A stretch of 64,000 nt of DNA from Umbilicaria muhlenbergii (taxonomy: Eukaryota; Ascomycota; Lecanoromycetes; Umbilicariales; Umbilicariaceae), in NCBI GenBank assembly GCA_000611775.1, contig KK106984.1:2390580-2454579 (forward strand), written 5' to 3'. Of this stretch, positions 23,157-34,380 are shown in pieces. A program made the translations under genes and the position numbers. Below the pieces are notes generated by a model. It was not told the origin of the DNA, made no database searches, and was given only the letters and a program-made list of their open reading frames with translations. Position 1 is the stretch's first letter. Every line of letters starts with the position of its first letter.

Positions 23157-23415
23157 TCCGACTTGGATCCTTATGCTTCTGTTATCTACCCTTTCCCGGG
23201 GCCGGCCTCAGTAATGTACCTAGGGCAGATCTCCAATCGCCGATTATGTGCTCGTGTGCGCCATCATGCGAGTATTAGGGATCTATTCCCTCACAAGACT
23301 ACGTATTTCTTACCTTTTATTCCGCGTCTATATAGTCTTATACTAGCCCATATTACTATCGATTTTACTCCTACGCCTGCTTTCCTTACATTGAGAGTTT
23401 TGAGAATCTATCCGA

Positions 23416-25474
23416 ATGTCTTCCCAAGATGAATCCTCGCCGAAGCCAGAGGCGCGCCGTGTGTCGGTGTCTGCCGCGCCAGACCTTGCGAGCGCTGATG
23501 ATGCAGCTGTTCTAGGTAACTTCATACAACGACGACGTCTATAATGATACTCCTCTGACAGGATCAATTAGCTAAACTCGGATACAAACAAGAGCTGCGC
23601 CGTAATTTCACGATGCTGGAAGTCTTCGGTATCGCCTTTAGTATCATGGGTCTATTGCCGTCAATTGCATCGACTCTCTCATATTCTATTCCGGCTGGAC
23701 CTGTTGGGATGGTTTGGGTTAGTCGCAAATCTTAGAGAAAAGAGATATAATTGATGATTCTTCGTCAGGGCTGGTTTCTTGCTTCGGGCTTTATTTTCAT
23801 TGTGGGACTGGCGATGGTATGCCTTTTGGTTAAAAATCGACGACGACAGCAGTGGCTAATCCGTGGAAGGCTGATCTTGGCTCCGCTCTGCCGACTTCTG
23901 GTGGCTTATATTGGTGGACCCATTTCTTCGCCTCACCAAAGACTCGCAATCCTCTGAGTTTCTTGGTTGGGTACAGCAACACCTTGGGGCTTGTGGGTGG
24001 CTTGTGCTCGATTGATTGTAAGAGTCTCAAAGCAATCTTGAAATTATCAGTGCTCTGACGGAACCGATCCATAGACGGCTTTTCCTTGATGTTTCTTTCC
24101 GTGATTGTCATTGCTAAGGATGGCAATTACACTCCCACCAACGGAGCCGTTTACGGTGTTTTCCTGGCTTGTGTAACGTGCCACGCTATCCTGGCTTCTG
24201 TCATGTCCAAGATCATGGGCAAGCTCCAAACCGTTTTCGTGGTCATGAACTTCGTACTCGTTGCCGCTACTATCATTGCTCTCCCAATTGGCAAGCACCA
24301 AGCGGACCGAAGAAATAGCGCTCATTACATCTTCGCCCAAACAGAGAACCTCACCACCTGGCCAATGGGTTGGGCTTTTATGCTAAGCTGGCTATCTCCG
24401 ATCTGGACCATCGGGTCGTTCGATTCATGCGTTCATATCAGTGAGGAAGCGGCCAATGCTACCAAGGCAGTACCCTACGGCATCCTGATGTCCATTGGAT
24501 CATGCTGGTTCTTCGGCTTTATTATCATGATCGTTCTAGCGGCATGTATAAGCCCGGATCTCGAGTCTGTTCTCGGAAGCTCCTTTGGGCAGCCTATGGC
24601 ACAGGTACGTTCGACTCACTTCGCCAATGTAGGCCCCTATCTTTACTAAACCTATTTCCCATATAGATCTACTATGACGCGTTAGGAAAGCATGGCACCT
24701 TAGGACTCATGTCCCTCCTCTTCATCGTCCAATTCCTTATGGGTCTCTCTATCCTCGTTGCCGCCTCTCGCCAGACCTGGGCATTCAGTCGTGACGGCGC
24801 CCTCCCGTTCTCCAAGTTCTTCCGACCTATCTCCGTGAAATTCGGCTACATACCTCTCCGGGCCGTCTGGGGTTGCGCTTTCCTTGCCGCCGTGCTTGGT
24901 CTCCTATCCCTCATCGCACCCGCGGCCGCCCAAGCACTTTTCAGTCTTGCTGTAGCTGGTAACAACCTCGCGTGGGGTACGCCGATCTTCTGCCGCATCT
25001 GGTGGGGCCAGAGGAAGTTTGTGCCGGGACCGTTCTATACCGGTGATAAGTTCAGCGTACCGATTGCATGGACTGCGATCCTCTTCCTTGTCTTTGGTGT
25101 CTTCCTCTCCATGTTCCCGGTCGGTGGGCCAAATCCAACTCGTAAGTGGCACCACCCCTTTCTGCTTTCTCAACCTTCCTCGAGCATTTGTATCTAATCT
25201 AACTCTTCTCCGCACAGCGCAAACTATGAACTACACCGTCGTAATCAACATGGCCATTTGGATCGGCGCCTTGGCTTACTATTACATCGACGCGCGTAAA
25301 TGGTTCACGGGACCTAAGATCACTATCGATACCGACGCTCTCACCGAGGATCAGGCACAGGTACTACGGGAGGAGGGCTTGGAAGTTGAGGGGGTGAAGA
25401 TACCCAGCTTTACAGGGGAAGAAGCGGCTGCGCAGAAGACTAGCACGGACAAGACTGGGCCGCTGGTGCTTTGA
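23416..25474 (+). CDS. Amino-acid/GABA/choline permease (APC family)
   Basis: Seven exons, 23416-23515, 23572-23717, 23769-23816, 23870-24017, 24075-24604, 24667-25141 and 25218-25474, encode 567 residues. Conserved fungal blocks include LAKLGYKQELRRNFTMLEVF, GSALPTSGGLYWWTHFFA, CSIDYGFSLMFLSV and ASRQTWAFSRDGALPFS. About 12 membrane segments are present. These place it with the Hnm1/Uga4-type permeases of the APC superfamily, which bring choline, GABA or amino acids across the plasma membrane; the exact substrate is not determined. The upstream paired GATA sites agree with nitrogen regulation. All seven exons are needed to keep the frame, and exon 3 has only 48 nt. Confidence 0.92.
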
Positions 25475-26763
25475 TATCCTAATTAGAACCCTTTTTTTTT
25501 TTGGGTTCGGTGGGAGGACTACTTGTGGGAGGGAGTAGGATTTGATGTAGAAGCGTTTCTAGATGAACGCACTACTACAGGTTTTGGTTTCGCCTTTGTT
25601 GAAAGCTCCTTGTTCCAGTGTGGATGTAGCCCGGACCGTAACCTGGCCCGGTTCTATAGTAAGTGGCGCGATTAAGATCCACTTCTTGCAGGTCGTCATG
25701 ATGCGCTGCTTATTGCAGGCACGAGCGCTGTGGTGAATGAAAACGGAGTTAATCCATTCTGAGGTTTCTCGATTTCCTCGTCGAACGTCGCAGAGAAGGT
25801 GATTGAGAAAACAATAGAGAAAAGGCAGGGCAAGGTCGTGAATACAAAAGAAGCTAACCTACTTTGAGGTTTTCCCATGATCTTCGTTGTACGTCGCAGA
25901 GAAGGTGATCGAGAAAATAATAGAGAAAAAGGTAGGTGTGGCAGAGCAAGGTCGTGATTACAAAAGAAGCTCACCTACTTTAAGGTTTTCTCATGATTTT
26001 CATCGTACGTCGCAGAGAAGATGATCGAGAAAACAGAGAAAAGGCAGGGCAAGGTCGTGAATACAAAAGGAAGCTAACCCGTTTCGAGGTTTTCTCATGA
26101 TTCTTGTCGAACGTCGCAGAAAAGATGAGCGACGGAACGAAGCAGTAGGGCCAGGCGGTGAACTGGCGGGAAGCTAACCCCCTTTAAGGTTTTCTCATCA
26201 TTTTTGTCGTACGTCGCAGAACAGTCTGCCCGTGGAGGAAGAGAGTTTTGTGGCTCATGCGGTCAAGGATCACATCTGACTTCATTGGAGATCGCTCCCG
26301 ATGCAAGAGAACGAGGGTGCAGCAAGCGCGGGGTGCAGATAAGAGAATGATCCTTACGTGGCGAAGAACCTCTCGCTGGAAAAGTGCCATTATTTTTTCA
26401 CCCTGCGCTAGAGATGTTGTTTGCCACCACGACGTCATGTGGAACCTTTGGTGGATGGATGGTTTCATGATTGTAAGATTCGTGTACTTGATCTGACCTG
26501 TCAGATGAAGCGAGTGATATCCAAGACGGTATCGAAAATGGCCATTTCCGTCCTTCTAAATGTGTATATAGTCCAAGCCGATCAATCCTCCTTATGCCCT
26601 AGAAGCCAATTGCCTTGCCTCCAAACCCCCAATGTGTATTACATTGAATCCAACATTGTCCCTTGCCCGCGCTTCCAACGTAGCAAAAGTGCCCAATTCC
26701 CTAGATCCTGCGCTCTTGATTCCAATCGATTTTTGCTCCCATTCGAAGTCTCGACTTCTGACC
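25475..26763. other. Convergent spacer with a minisatellite
   Basis: This is the 3' side of both the permease and the aquaporin genes. It starts with a T-run at about 25491-25501 and contains a roughly 100-116-bp tandem repeat at 25755-26230. A plus-strand open frame at 26421-26843 crosses the aquaporin 3' exon on the opposite strand and has no family resemblance. Confidence 0.65.
25755..26230. repeat. Minisatellite, about 5 units of 100-116 bp
   Basis: CGTCGCAGA recurs at 25786, 25892, 26008, 26112 and 26212. Each is preceded by GAGGTTTTCTCATGAT-like DNA and followed by GATGATCGAGAAAA and AAGGTCGTGAATACAAAAG blocks. Units differ from each other by several percent and by small length changes, so this array is older than the one at 21.7-22.6 kb. 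It lies between convergent genes. Confidence 0.88.
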
Positions 26764-27710
26764 TTAGCGGTTCTTGCCATCTTCGTAGGATTGAGAGCTC
26801 TTGTCCTGTCCTGGATTTGCCTCCTCGTAATCGAAGGCCTTAACGAATCGATAGTACCCGGCTGCCAGGGCAGCTCCCATCACCGGGCCAAGCCAGTATA
26901 TCCAGTGATACCCTTGAAACTTGCGGTTAGCGACGCAGGGTCCGAACGAGCGAGTAGGGTTTAGGGAGCCTCCGGTGAAGTAGACGGCTAAACAAGCAAG
27001 GTGTCAGAATAAATGATACAGAGGCAGTTCCTTGGGAGGGTAGAGCAAACCTGTCAATTCAGCAACGAACAAAGCCAAGCCAATGCCGACAGGGGCGATA
27101 AACGTAGCTTTCCACTTCTCAGCCGCAAGCATGAGGACCGTGAAGACGAGCAGCGCCGTGCAGAACATTTCAATGAACAGGCCCTGTGCGATGGAGGTGC
27201 CACCGCCTAGCGTGGTATTAACTGCTAATGGGCCTGGAAACATGCATTGTACGAGTCCCGCCGCAACCATACCCCCAAGCATTTGTGGGAGAAAGAGAAG
27301 TGCCCCTCGTACCCAGGGAAGTGCGCCAGCGAGGCACATTCCAAACGTGACCTGGCCTCAGCGCATTAGCAGACGAATGATTGAGGATAGTTGAGGACGA
27401 GAAGGTATACCGCAGGGTTGAACAAGCCTCCGCTGACTCTGTAGAAACCCCAGGCTGTGACTGCTAATGAGAAGCCGAAGGCCGTGCTAATGTAGAACAG
27501 TTGAGCAATGCTTCCCGAACCCGGAGGGCTGATGGTGTTGGCGATCTGAGTGGCCCCGAATGCGAACCACAAGAACATGATGGTCCCCACGAATTCGCCA
27601 GTCATGGCTATAAAATGATCCTTCACAGCTTTGTTCATACCGCCGGATTCAGAGCCTTCGAATGGTTGAGGATTCTCCTCCCGGCGCTTTCCACCAAATT
27701 TGAAAAGCAT
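26764..27710 (-). CDS. Aquaporin (MIP family)
   Basis: Three exons, 27710-27411, 27351-27051 and 26987-26764, give 274 residues with six expected membrane spans. The first half-helix motif is GGLFNPAVTFG, with NPA normal and split by intron 1 after the Ala codon. The second is GGSLNPTRSFGPCV, with NPT in place of NPA but the selectivity-filter Arg kept. Family members carry water, and sometimes glycerol or other small solutes, across membranes. The start at 27710 (MLFKFGGKRREE) is the first ATG of the open frame. The C-terminal tail is short and charged. I cannot assign a fungal aquaporin subclass. Confidence 0.92.
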
Positions 27711-29375
27711 GGTTACCGGATATCGACTAGAAAGCGGTCGAAAATAGGAAGGCAACTTTCTATCAGGAACGGGATGATGGAAGGATAGAAACTTGAGGAC
27801 GGGAAGAAACGAGAAGAGAAATCGATGCGAGCATTGCCTTTAATCCAGCACAAGTAATTTAAAACCAGGTGATCCACCACACCCACGTCACTCACCAAAA
27901 AGAGTGGTCGGGGAGAATTTGAATTGAGCGATTCGGGGATATTACCGCAGCCACACTCTCGGTCTGGCCGCGTGGTGCCCTTTAGCGGCCTCAATGCCTG
28001 CAGAATTGCTGGATGCTTTCGTGGAAAAGGTTCAAGCGGCTCGGCGAGTGCCACGCCAATGTTCAATTTGTTGAATTCCGTGCCACAAACACATGCCAGA
28101 AGAGCCAAAACGTTCGGGCCCGTTTGCTAGACAAGGTCCCGCTTGCCACTCGTTATTAGACACAGAAATGAAAGCTTGACACGTCTTTGTGCGAGTGTCT
28201 CGTACGAGTACGACTTGAGGCAGTGCTCCAGTTCCGAAAGTGGGGTACTGCATGGGGACCAGTAATTGCTGTTGCCAAACCCTTTGACCCTTCTTGTGTA
28301 TGAGGGCATCATTGATGCAGATGACAGCGATGAATTGTCGTCTCGGCCACGGAAGCGTGGATTGGTGGTGTGCCGCAGTGCCTCGACTGTCGTCATTAGC
28401 AAGCGAGGCGTGCACTGATGGTGTGTCACAAAATTAATCCCTTTCATTCCTACGAGTTCAAATATATTCAATATATCTTAAGGCAAGTCGCATCCAGATC
28501 GATACCGGACACATTCTCTACAGGAAATTGAGCCATCCAGCCATGGCTCATCTTGAGGCTCTCTGTCCCACGCTGTTCCGATCACCTGATATGCGTAGAG
28601 CCTCCTCAACATATCTTATAAGCTACCTCGCTACTAGGGCAAATTTCACGCATACACAAACTATGTAGGAGGCTTTTAGATGTAACTGCGAGCACTGCAA
28701 AAGATCCTGAAAGGGTAGAGAGGATTTAGGTCAGGTTCTGCCATAACAAAGCTGCATAGTGAATAAGTGATATGCTCGATTGATCCTGTTGAGATGAGAT
28801 AAGACGTAGAAAGGAATGAACCTGAGGCTCATAAATAAAGTCGTAGCTTAAGGTAGAGAATATGTCACTTATGTTACGTTGATATATTTTCAAATGTTAC
28901 GTTGATATATGTTCAGGACTGTAGAAATCGAAGCAGAATCAGCACAGAAGACGATGTTGTTGCTGGGTATTTGCTTCTTCTGGTAGATACCCTTAAATGA
29001 AAGGTTACAAAGAGGTCACTTCCTTGCGGTCCACTATCCATGACTGCAGCCATCAGGATTTGTATCTCTTTGCGAGCTATTTGTATACATCTCTGTCACT
29101 ACCGAGATTCAGATAGTATGGTAAAAGAGTCTGGTTTTCCCGGGGGATGGGAGCATGGTGCACCATGCATTAAGACCGGGAGGACTCCTGCAGAGTATCC
29201 TAGATCTTCCCAAGGGTCGGGTGCCTTAGGCACTTTCCGTACTTGTATGCCGCCCGGGGTAATGCGCAGAAGCCTCTAGAGGACGTCCATACCTTGCGCC
29301 GCTTAACGAGTGCGCATGATTCTCGTCTCGGCGCTCTTCCCGGTCCCGTCTACAAAAAGCGCCACCCTTTACGTC

Positions 29376-29603
29376 CGACTGCAGGCGTCGGATCAATGTA
29401 AGTGATTAAGAGGATGCAGGCTGCCCTCAGCAACAAATCCAACAGCAAATGGCAGTATCTGGAGGTTGAAATAGTGATGATGACTGAGCTCAACGGCCCC
29501 CAAAATCCATAAAATCTGTATTCTTAAGGTTGGAGGTTGGTGCTTGATTATGTAGAGGGTCTCTCTGTTGTAATTCTCATTTATTTTCACCCTACAACTG
29601 CTC
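29376..29603 (+). repeat. Diverged dispersed repeat, copy B
   Basis: This copy aligns with 3535-3762 in the same orientation over about 225 bp, with shared ordered blocks (AGGCGTC, AAGTGAT/C, CAGCAACAAATC, GAGCTCAACGG, GGTGCTT, CTCTGTTGTAA). It is slightly more A/T-rich than copy A, largely through transitions. No ends or coding domain are recognised. Confidence 0.6.
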
Positions 29604-29835
29604 GTTCCATTATTTCATAAAGAAGGTCTAGACACTGGCATGGAGGCCCTCTGTCATTTCTGACTGTTGAATTGATTGAAAAAGCTGTCAATTGACCAGT
29701 TTTACTCTGGTGGATGAGCTCTAATCTCCCTCGGCTCTCATAAACTGAGTCTGACTAGGCAGTAGCTCAAACGCCGATGGCTGTCTTTCTAACGGACCCT
29801 CTTCCCGCGGTGGCCCCCTGGCCGCTCCGCCTTGA

Positions 29836-29946
29836 CTGGGGAATTGACCCACAAAGATTTCCCTTGTATTCGTCCTGCCGGCAATCGAGTCAACCCCACC
29901 ATGCGAGGCAGCACTTACCTCCGCCACATCGATATTACTGGCTAAA
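29836..29946. promoter_or_regulatory. CreA- and XlnR-like sites before the sugar transporter
   Basis: CTGGGG at 29836-29841 and CCCCAC (reverse GTGGGG) at 29894-29899 match the SYGGRG site of the carbon-catabolite repressor CreA. GGCTAAA at 29940-29946 is the classical XlnR/Xyr1 word. They lie 200-310 bp before the start. These are short words; control by these factors is inferred. Confidence 0.3.
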
Positions 29947-30148
29947 TTTACGCTGCGGCATCACCCAGTTACATGTCGCGCGTGCTAATACAGGCGACGT
30001 CCTGCTGCAACGTTCGCAATCATGTTCTTTCCGCTGCTGATGATGAGTTTGTGATTGATTGCTCAAGCCACTGTGTACTCTCTAAATAGGGATCTATATA
30101 TGCGACTTCACACATTTGGGCTCCGGTCACTTGCCCGGCCTTTTCAAC

Positions 30149-32011
30149 ATGATATACCGTCCTCCGCCCTGGCGGGACAAATTCAACGGCGTAATTGATG
30201 ATATCAAAACCTACCGCCGCGCCTACATCCTGACAGCCGTCACCTCTTTTGGGGGCATGCTCTTCGGCTGGGATACTGGATTGATTGGGGGGATCCTAAC
30301 TACCGCAGCATTTCAGAAGTCCTTTGCTCTAAACCCGAAGTCCAAAGACTTTAAAAATCTACAGGGCAACATTGTTTCCGTCAGTTGGGTTCTGAAGTCC
30401 CCCAGCGATGCATAACGACTGATGTTTGCACAGGTACTTCAAGGCGGTTGCTTTTTCGGTGCAGCGAGCTCGTTTTATATCAGTGATACGTTCGGTAGGA
30501 AGCGTGCTCTCATCATTGCTAGTGTGATCTTTCTTCTCGGCTCTGTACTGCAAACCTGTTCAGGGCTTCATACGACGGATCTGGGGCTTCTGTATGCTGG
30601 ACGATTCATAGGCGGCTTTGGGGTCGGTCTAATATCCGCTGTTGTGCCAACGTACATTGGAGAGAATGCGAACAAGGAGATACGAGGTCGATGTATTGGT
30701 ACGATGCAGCTTTTTAATGTGTGAGTAGAGAATCCCCTGCATTGTGGCAGGAAACCATCTGAATGCAGGACTAAAGAACAGGCATCATGCTCAGCTACTT
30801 TGTGAATTATGGCATGAATTTCCACAAAGGTCTCGGTGCTCTACAATGGCGGATCCCGTTCGCTTTACAGATGATCCCGGGCGTGGTTTTGCTCGTAGGG
30901 ATCTTGTTCCAAAACGAGTCTCCCAGATGGCTGGTTGAGAAGAATCGAATCGACAATGCTCGGCGTGCATTGGCTACGGTCAGAGGTAAGTTGGAAGATG
31001 ATTTGCGCCTGATCAGGGAGCTGGATGAGATTGTGGAAGACTTCCAGGGGCATGCAAAGTTGTCCCTCTTACAGCAGCTGAGGGCAGCCTGCGAAAACAA
31101 GCGGATGTTTTATCAATGCAGCATGGCCGTTATTCTTATGTTCTGGCAACAATGGACCGGCACCAACTCAATCAATTACTACTCGCCGCAGATTTTCGCT
31201 GCAATAGGAGTTAATGGCACCTCCGCTGGTCTGTTCGCCACTGGCATCTACGGTGTTGTCAAGGTTTGCTTTACAGCGCTAGGTCTAATGTTCGCTACTG
31301 AGCAACTCGGGCGGAAATGGTCTTTGATCATTGGTGCGGCGGGTCAAGCATTCGCCATGTTCTACATTGGCATTCAAAGCGCCCTGTCACCAGCAGTACC
31401 GGGGGCGATTTTAACTGGCTCCGCAACCTTTTCAATCGTTTGTGTCTATCTATTTGTAGTCTTCTACAGTTTTGGATGGTCTGAGGATCATCACCCATCA
31501 CTATCGAAAATTTGACTGACACGAGCCTAGGGGTCCTATCCCGTTTGTTCTGTCTTCCGAATGCGCTCCCAACCACGTTCGCTCACTCGTCATGGCAGCA
31601 GCACTCATGTGTCAGTGGCTCTTCAACTTCGTCATTGCCAAGCTGACGCCCATTATGCTGGCCAACATCACGTACGGTACTTTCCTCCTTTTTGGAGCGT
31701 GCTGCGTGCTTATGGGTCTCTACGCCATCTTCTTTATTCCGGAGACGAAGAACGTGCCACTCGAAAGCATACACTTGTTGTTTGAAAATGGTATCATCAG
31801 AGGCTGCACGAGGGACACTTTCCCAAGCCGCACTCGAGCAAAGAATCTCCAGCACCATTCGCATGTTAGTGACGAGCAGGTACGCAAGGATGTCCCGAGC
31901 ATTAAGACGCAACATATGAAGGGACCTGAACGGAGTCGTCTTCCCAGAGACGAAGAACGTCCTGTAAGAAAGTACATCAGAGATGTTACGATCCATGCCG
32001 AGGAGGCCTAA
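30149..32011 (+). CDS. MFS sugar/H+ symporter
   Basis: Four exons, 30149-30379, 30434-30720, 30777-31478 and 31531-32011, encode 566 residues. Sugar-porter signatures are in order: GWDTGLIGG in TM1, GRFIGGFGVGL, WRIPFALQMIPG, NESPRWLVEK (PESPR variant), QQWTGTNSINYYSPQIF in TM7 and PETKNVPLE after TM12. It belongs to the fungal hexose/galacturonate/quinate branch of sugar porters and imports a sugar or sugar acid with protons at the plasma membrane; the exact substrate is unknown. The C-terminal tail of about 75 residues is unusually long and basic, rich in Arg, His and Ser, and could hold regulatory phosphosites. Intron 2 needs an AAG acceptor only a few bases after a CTAA word. Confidence 0.92.
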
Positions 32012-32734
32012 TTGCTTTTGCAACACTATAATGCTCGCAAGAGGCAGCTCTTGAATTGGGTGGACTATGTACGGCTATTTGTTTTGTCCTACTTACGAAC
32101 GCGGTGTATTGGCGTCTGGGGAGTTCCGTTGGGATGCACGCAGGTTCTTTCATGAAGTAAGGAATGGGTTTGGAGCTGTACTTCATAGGGAGATGTCCTT
32201 GATTCTCCCGTTCCCTAAGGTAAGTAGAGGGCACGCTTATGTGATCGAACCTCAATACGATCTTACAGTAGCGATGAGCATGAGTATCAATGCACGACTC
32301 TCCGCGTTCTACTAAGGCGCTAAATGTCCTCCTTAGTTGAGCTGCCTCAGTTGATGAGGGCCGAGGGGAGAGGCTTCAGGCAGGGCAGGCATGTGGACAA
32401 AACAAGTGGCAATCCTCACCTAGGGGTCCCCTTGACATCTCAGCAATTTAGACAGATATTGAGGACCGATTAATGCAACGATGGTAGAAGCCATGGATCC
32501 CTACATATTCACTTCAGCGCTTTAGATAAACCACTCTCGCTGTTTTCGTACCGTGAGGGGCCCCAGCTGGAGACTGCCGCTTATTTTGGACATAGGAGAT
32601 GGGGGGGGTCCGCTCCGACAACGGAGAAGCAGTCGGGCCCGCCAACATTTCTTTCTGGCCGAGGGCTCCTCTCTTCACGTACGGTAGTCAACGTACTAGA
32701 CCACAGCAATACCGATTGATTATAGCCTGCTAAC
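32012..32734. promoter_or_regulatory. LEU2 promoter and transporter 3' region
   Basis: This spacer of 723 bp ends in the LEU2 promoter. It contains a run of eight G at about 32601-32608 and the Leu3-type site CCGACAACGG at 32615-32624. No exon is supported in the remainder. Confidence 0.6.
32615..32624 (+). promoter_or_regulatory. Leu3-type UAS (CCG-N4-CGG)
   Basis: CCGACAACGG is a perfect CCG-N4-CGG, the spacing bound by the Zn2Cys6 regulator Leu3. It lies 110 bp before the start of 3-isopropylmalate dehydrogenase, a known Leu3 target in yeast, where the intermediate alpha-isopropylmalate turns Leu3 into an activator. Confidence 0.6.
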
Positions 32735-34130
32735 ATGTCTGCATATAAGATTGTTGTCTTTGGTGGTGACCATTGCGGTCCAGAGGTAAGCAATCTGGTG
32801 TGAGGACTGCAGCGCCCATGAGCTAACGAGTTGTAACGCAGGTCACGTCTGAAGCTCTCAAGGTGCGCGCTTACCTTCCTCGTGTTGCACTCAAGCCCCT
32901 ATCCTCACACAACGGCACAGATTCTACGGGTGGTCGAGAAAGAGAGACCGAATATCAAGTTCGACTTCCAAGAACATCTACTTGGCGGCGTGAGTATGCA
33001 GACATTTCCACATGTCCGCCTGAGTATGAGCTCATCACTTCTTAGGCTTCAATTGACGCCACCGGTGAACCTTTGACGGATGAAGCTCTTACAGCTGCCA
33101 ACAACGCAGATGCAGTCATCCTCGGCGCAATCGGAGGACCAGTAAGTAACCCTCTCCCGACCCCTCCAAATCAAACCCACTCTTATACACTTTCTGCGTC
33201 TTCTAGAAATGGGGCACCGGCGCCGTCCGCCCCGAACAAGGCCTCCTCAAGCTCCGCAAAGAAATGAACACCTTCGGCAACCTACGCCCCTGCAACTTCG
33301 CCTCCGACTCCCTCGTCGAAATCTCGCCCCTCAAAGCCGACATCTGCCGCGGCGTCGACTTCAACATCATCCGCGAACTGACTGGGGGCATCTACTTCGG
33401 CGAGCGCAAAGAAGACGACGGCGACGGACACGCCTGGGACACGGAACCTTACTCGCGGCCGGAGATCGAGAGAGTGACGAGGTTGGCGGCACATTTGGCG
33501 CTGCAGCATGATCCGCCACTGCCGGTGTGGAGTCTGGATAAGGCGAATGTGCTGGCGACGAGTCGGCTTTGGAGGAAGACGGTGACGAGGGTGATGGAGG
33601 AGGAGTTTCCGCAGTTGAAGATCGGTCATCATCTTATTGATTCGGCGGCTATGCTGATGGTTAAGAATCCGAGAGCGCTGAATGGGATTGTGGTGACGAG
33701 TAATTTGTTTGGGGATATTATCAGTGATGAGGCCAGTGTTATTCCGGGGAGCTTGGGATTGTTGCCAAGTGCGAGTTTGAGCGGGATTCCAGACGGGAAG
33801 AGTAAAGTCAATGGGATCTATGAGCCTATTCACGGTATGTTTCTCCAGTGAGGATCTGCTTCAGATAGTTGCTGATGTGTGTGGCTAGGTTCGGCACCGG
33901 ATATCTCAGGAAAGGGCATTGTCAATCCGGTAGCCGCTATACTTTCGATGGCCATGCTTCTCCAATACTCTTTGAATCTGCCGGCTGAAGCAAAGGCTGT
34001 TGAGGAAGCCGTACGAAGAACGATCGACAGCGGAGTCAGGACTGGAGATATTGGCGGCAAGGCCAGCACGAGTGAAGTAGGTGACGCCGTGGCGAAGGAG
34101 CTGGCGAAAGTGCTGTCGGAAAAGCGATGA
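32735..34130 (+). CDS. leu2: 3-isopropylmalate dehydrogenase
   Basis: Six exons, 32735-32785, 32842-32862 (21 nt), 32921-32989, 33046-33141, 33207-33834 and 33889-34130, give 368 residues, close to the usual 360-370. The protein begins [18 protein letters not shown] and has [16 protein letters not shown], the Arg-rich substrate site ([19 protein letters not shown]), [35 protein letters not shown] with the catalytic metal-binding Asp residues, and [13 protein letters not shown] for NAD binding. It oxidises and decarboxylates 3-isopropylmalate to 2-oxoisocaproate, the third step of leucine synthesis, using NAD. A Leu3-type site precedes it. The 21-nt exon is needed for frame and for the TSEALK block. 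Confidence 0.97.
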
Positions 34131-34380
34131 TGTATTATATAGCATGAAATGTACATTCCGTGAGGCCTACCGTCCATCAGACCTATAGACCATGTGCACA
34201 TAGACTGAATATCGATATTGGGTATCTCATAATCCGAAGCTGGATGCTCAAAGCGAAAAAGCCAGGCCTCCCGATGCCCGAACACCGTCTCAATTCCCTC
34301 AGGACATGCCTGCACGCTACCCCGTTCCAGCCCCTGTTGCCCCCCAAGGGGGAAGTTACACGCTCCCCCATCCATTACCA

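Larger units (their letters stand above)
20990..23415. other. Divergent spacer dominated by a minisatellite
   Basis: These 2.4 kb lie between the prefoldin start and the permease start. 21660-22590 is a tandem repeat (separate entry). At 22700-22800 the words ACTCGTACTCGTACC and ATACTCGTACTGGTACTCG recur. The last 400 bp form the permease promoter with two GATA sites. No gene is seen. Confidence 0.7.
27711..30148. other. Divergent spacer, 2.4 kb
   Basis: This lies between the aquaporin and sugar-transporter start codons. It holds the second member of a diverged repeat pair at 29376-29603, a direct repeat ATGTTACGTTGATATAT at 28871-28887 and 28894-28910, and the transporter promoter with CreA- and XlnR-like words. 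AT content rises at 28440-29000. No gene is seen. Confidence 0.6.

Noticed and set aside
26421-26843. Plus-strand open frame of 140 codons
   Set aside because: It overlaps the well-supported aquaporin 3' exon on the other strand and has no family.
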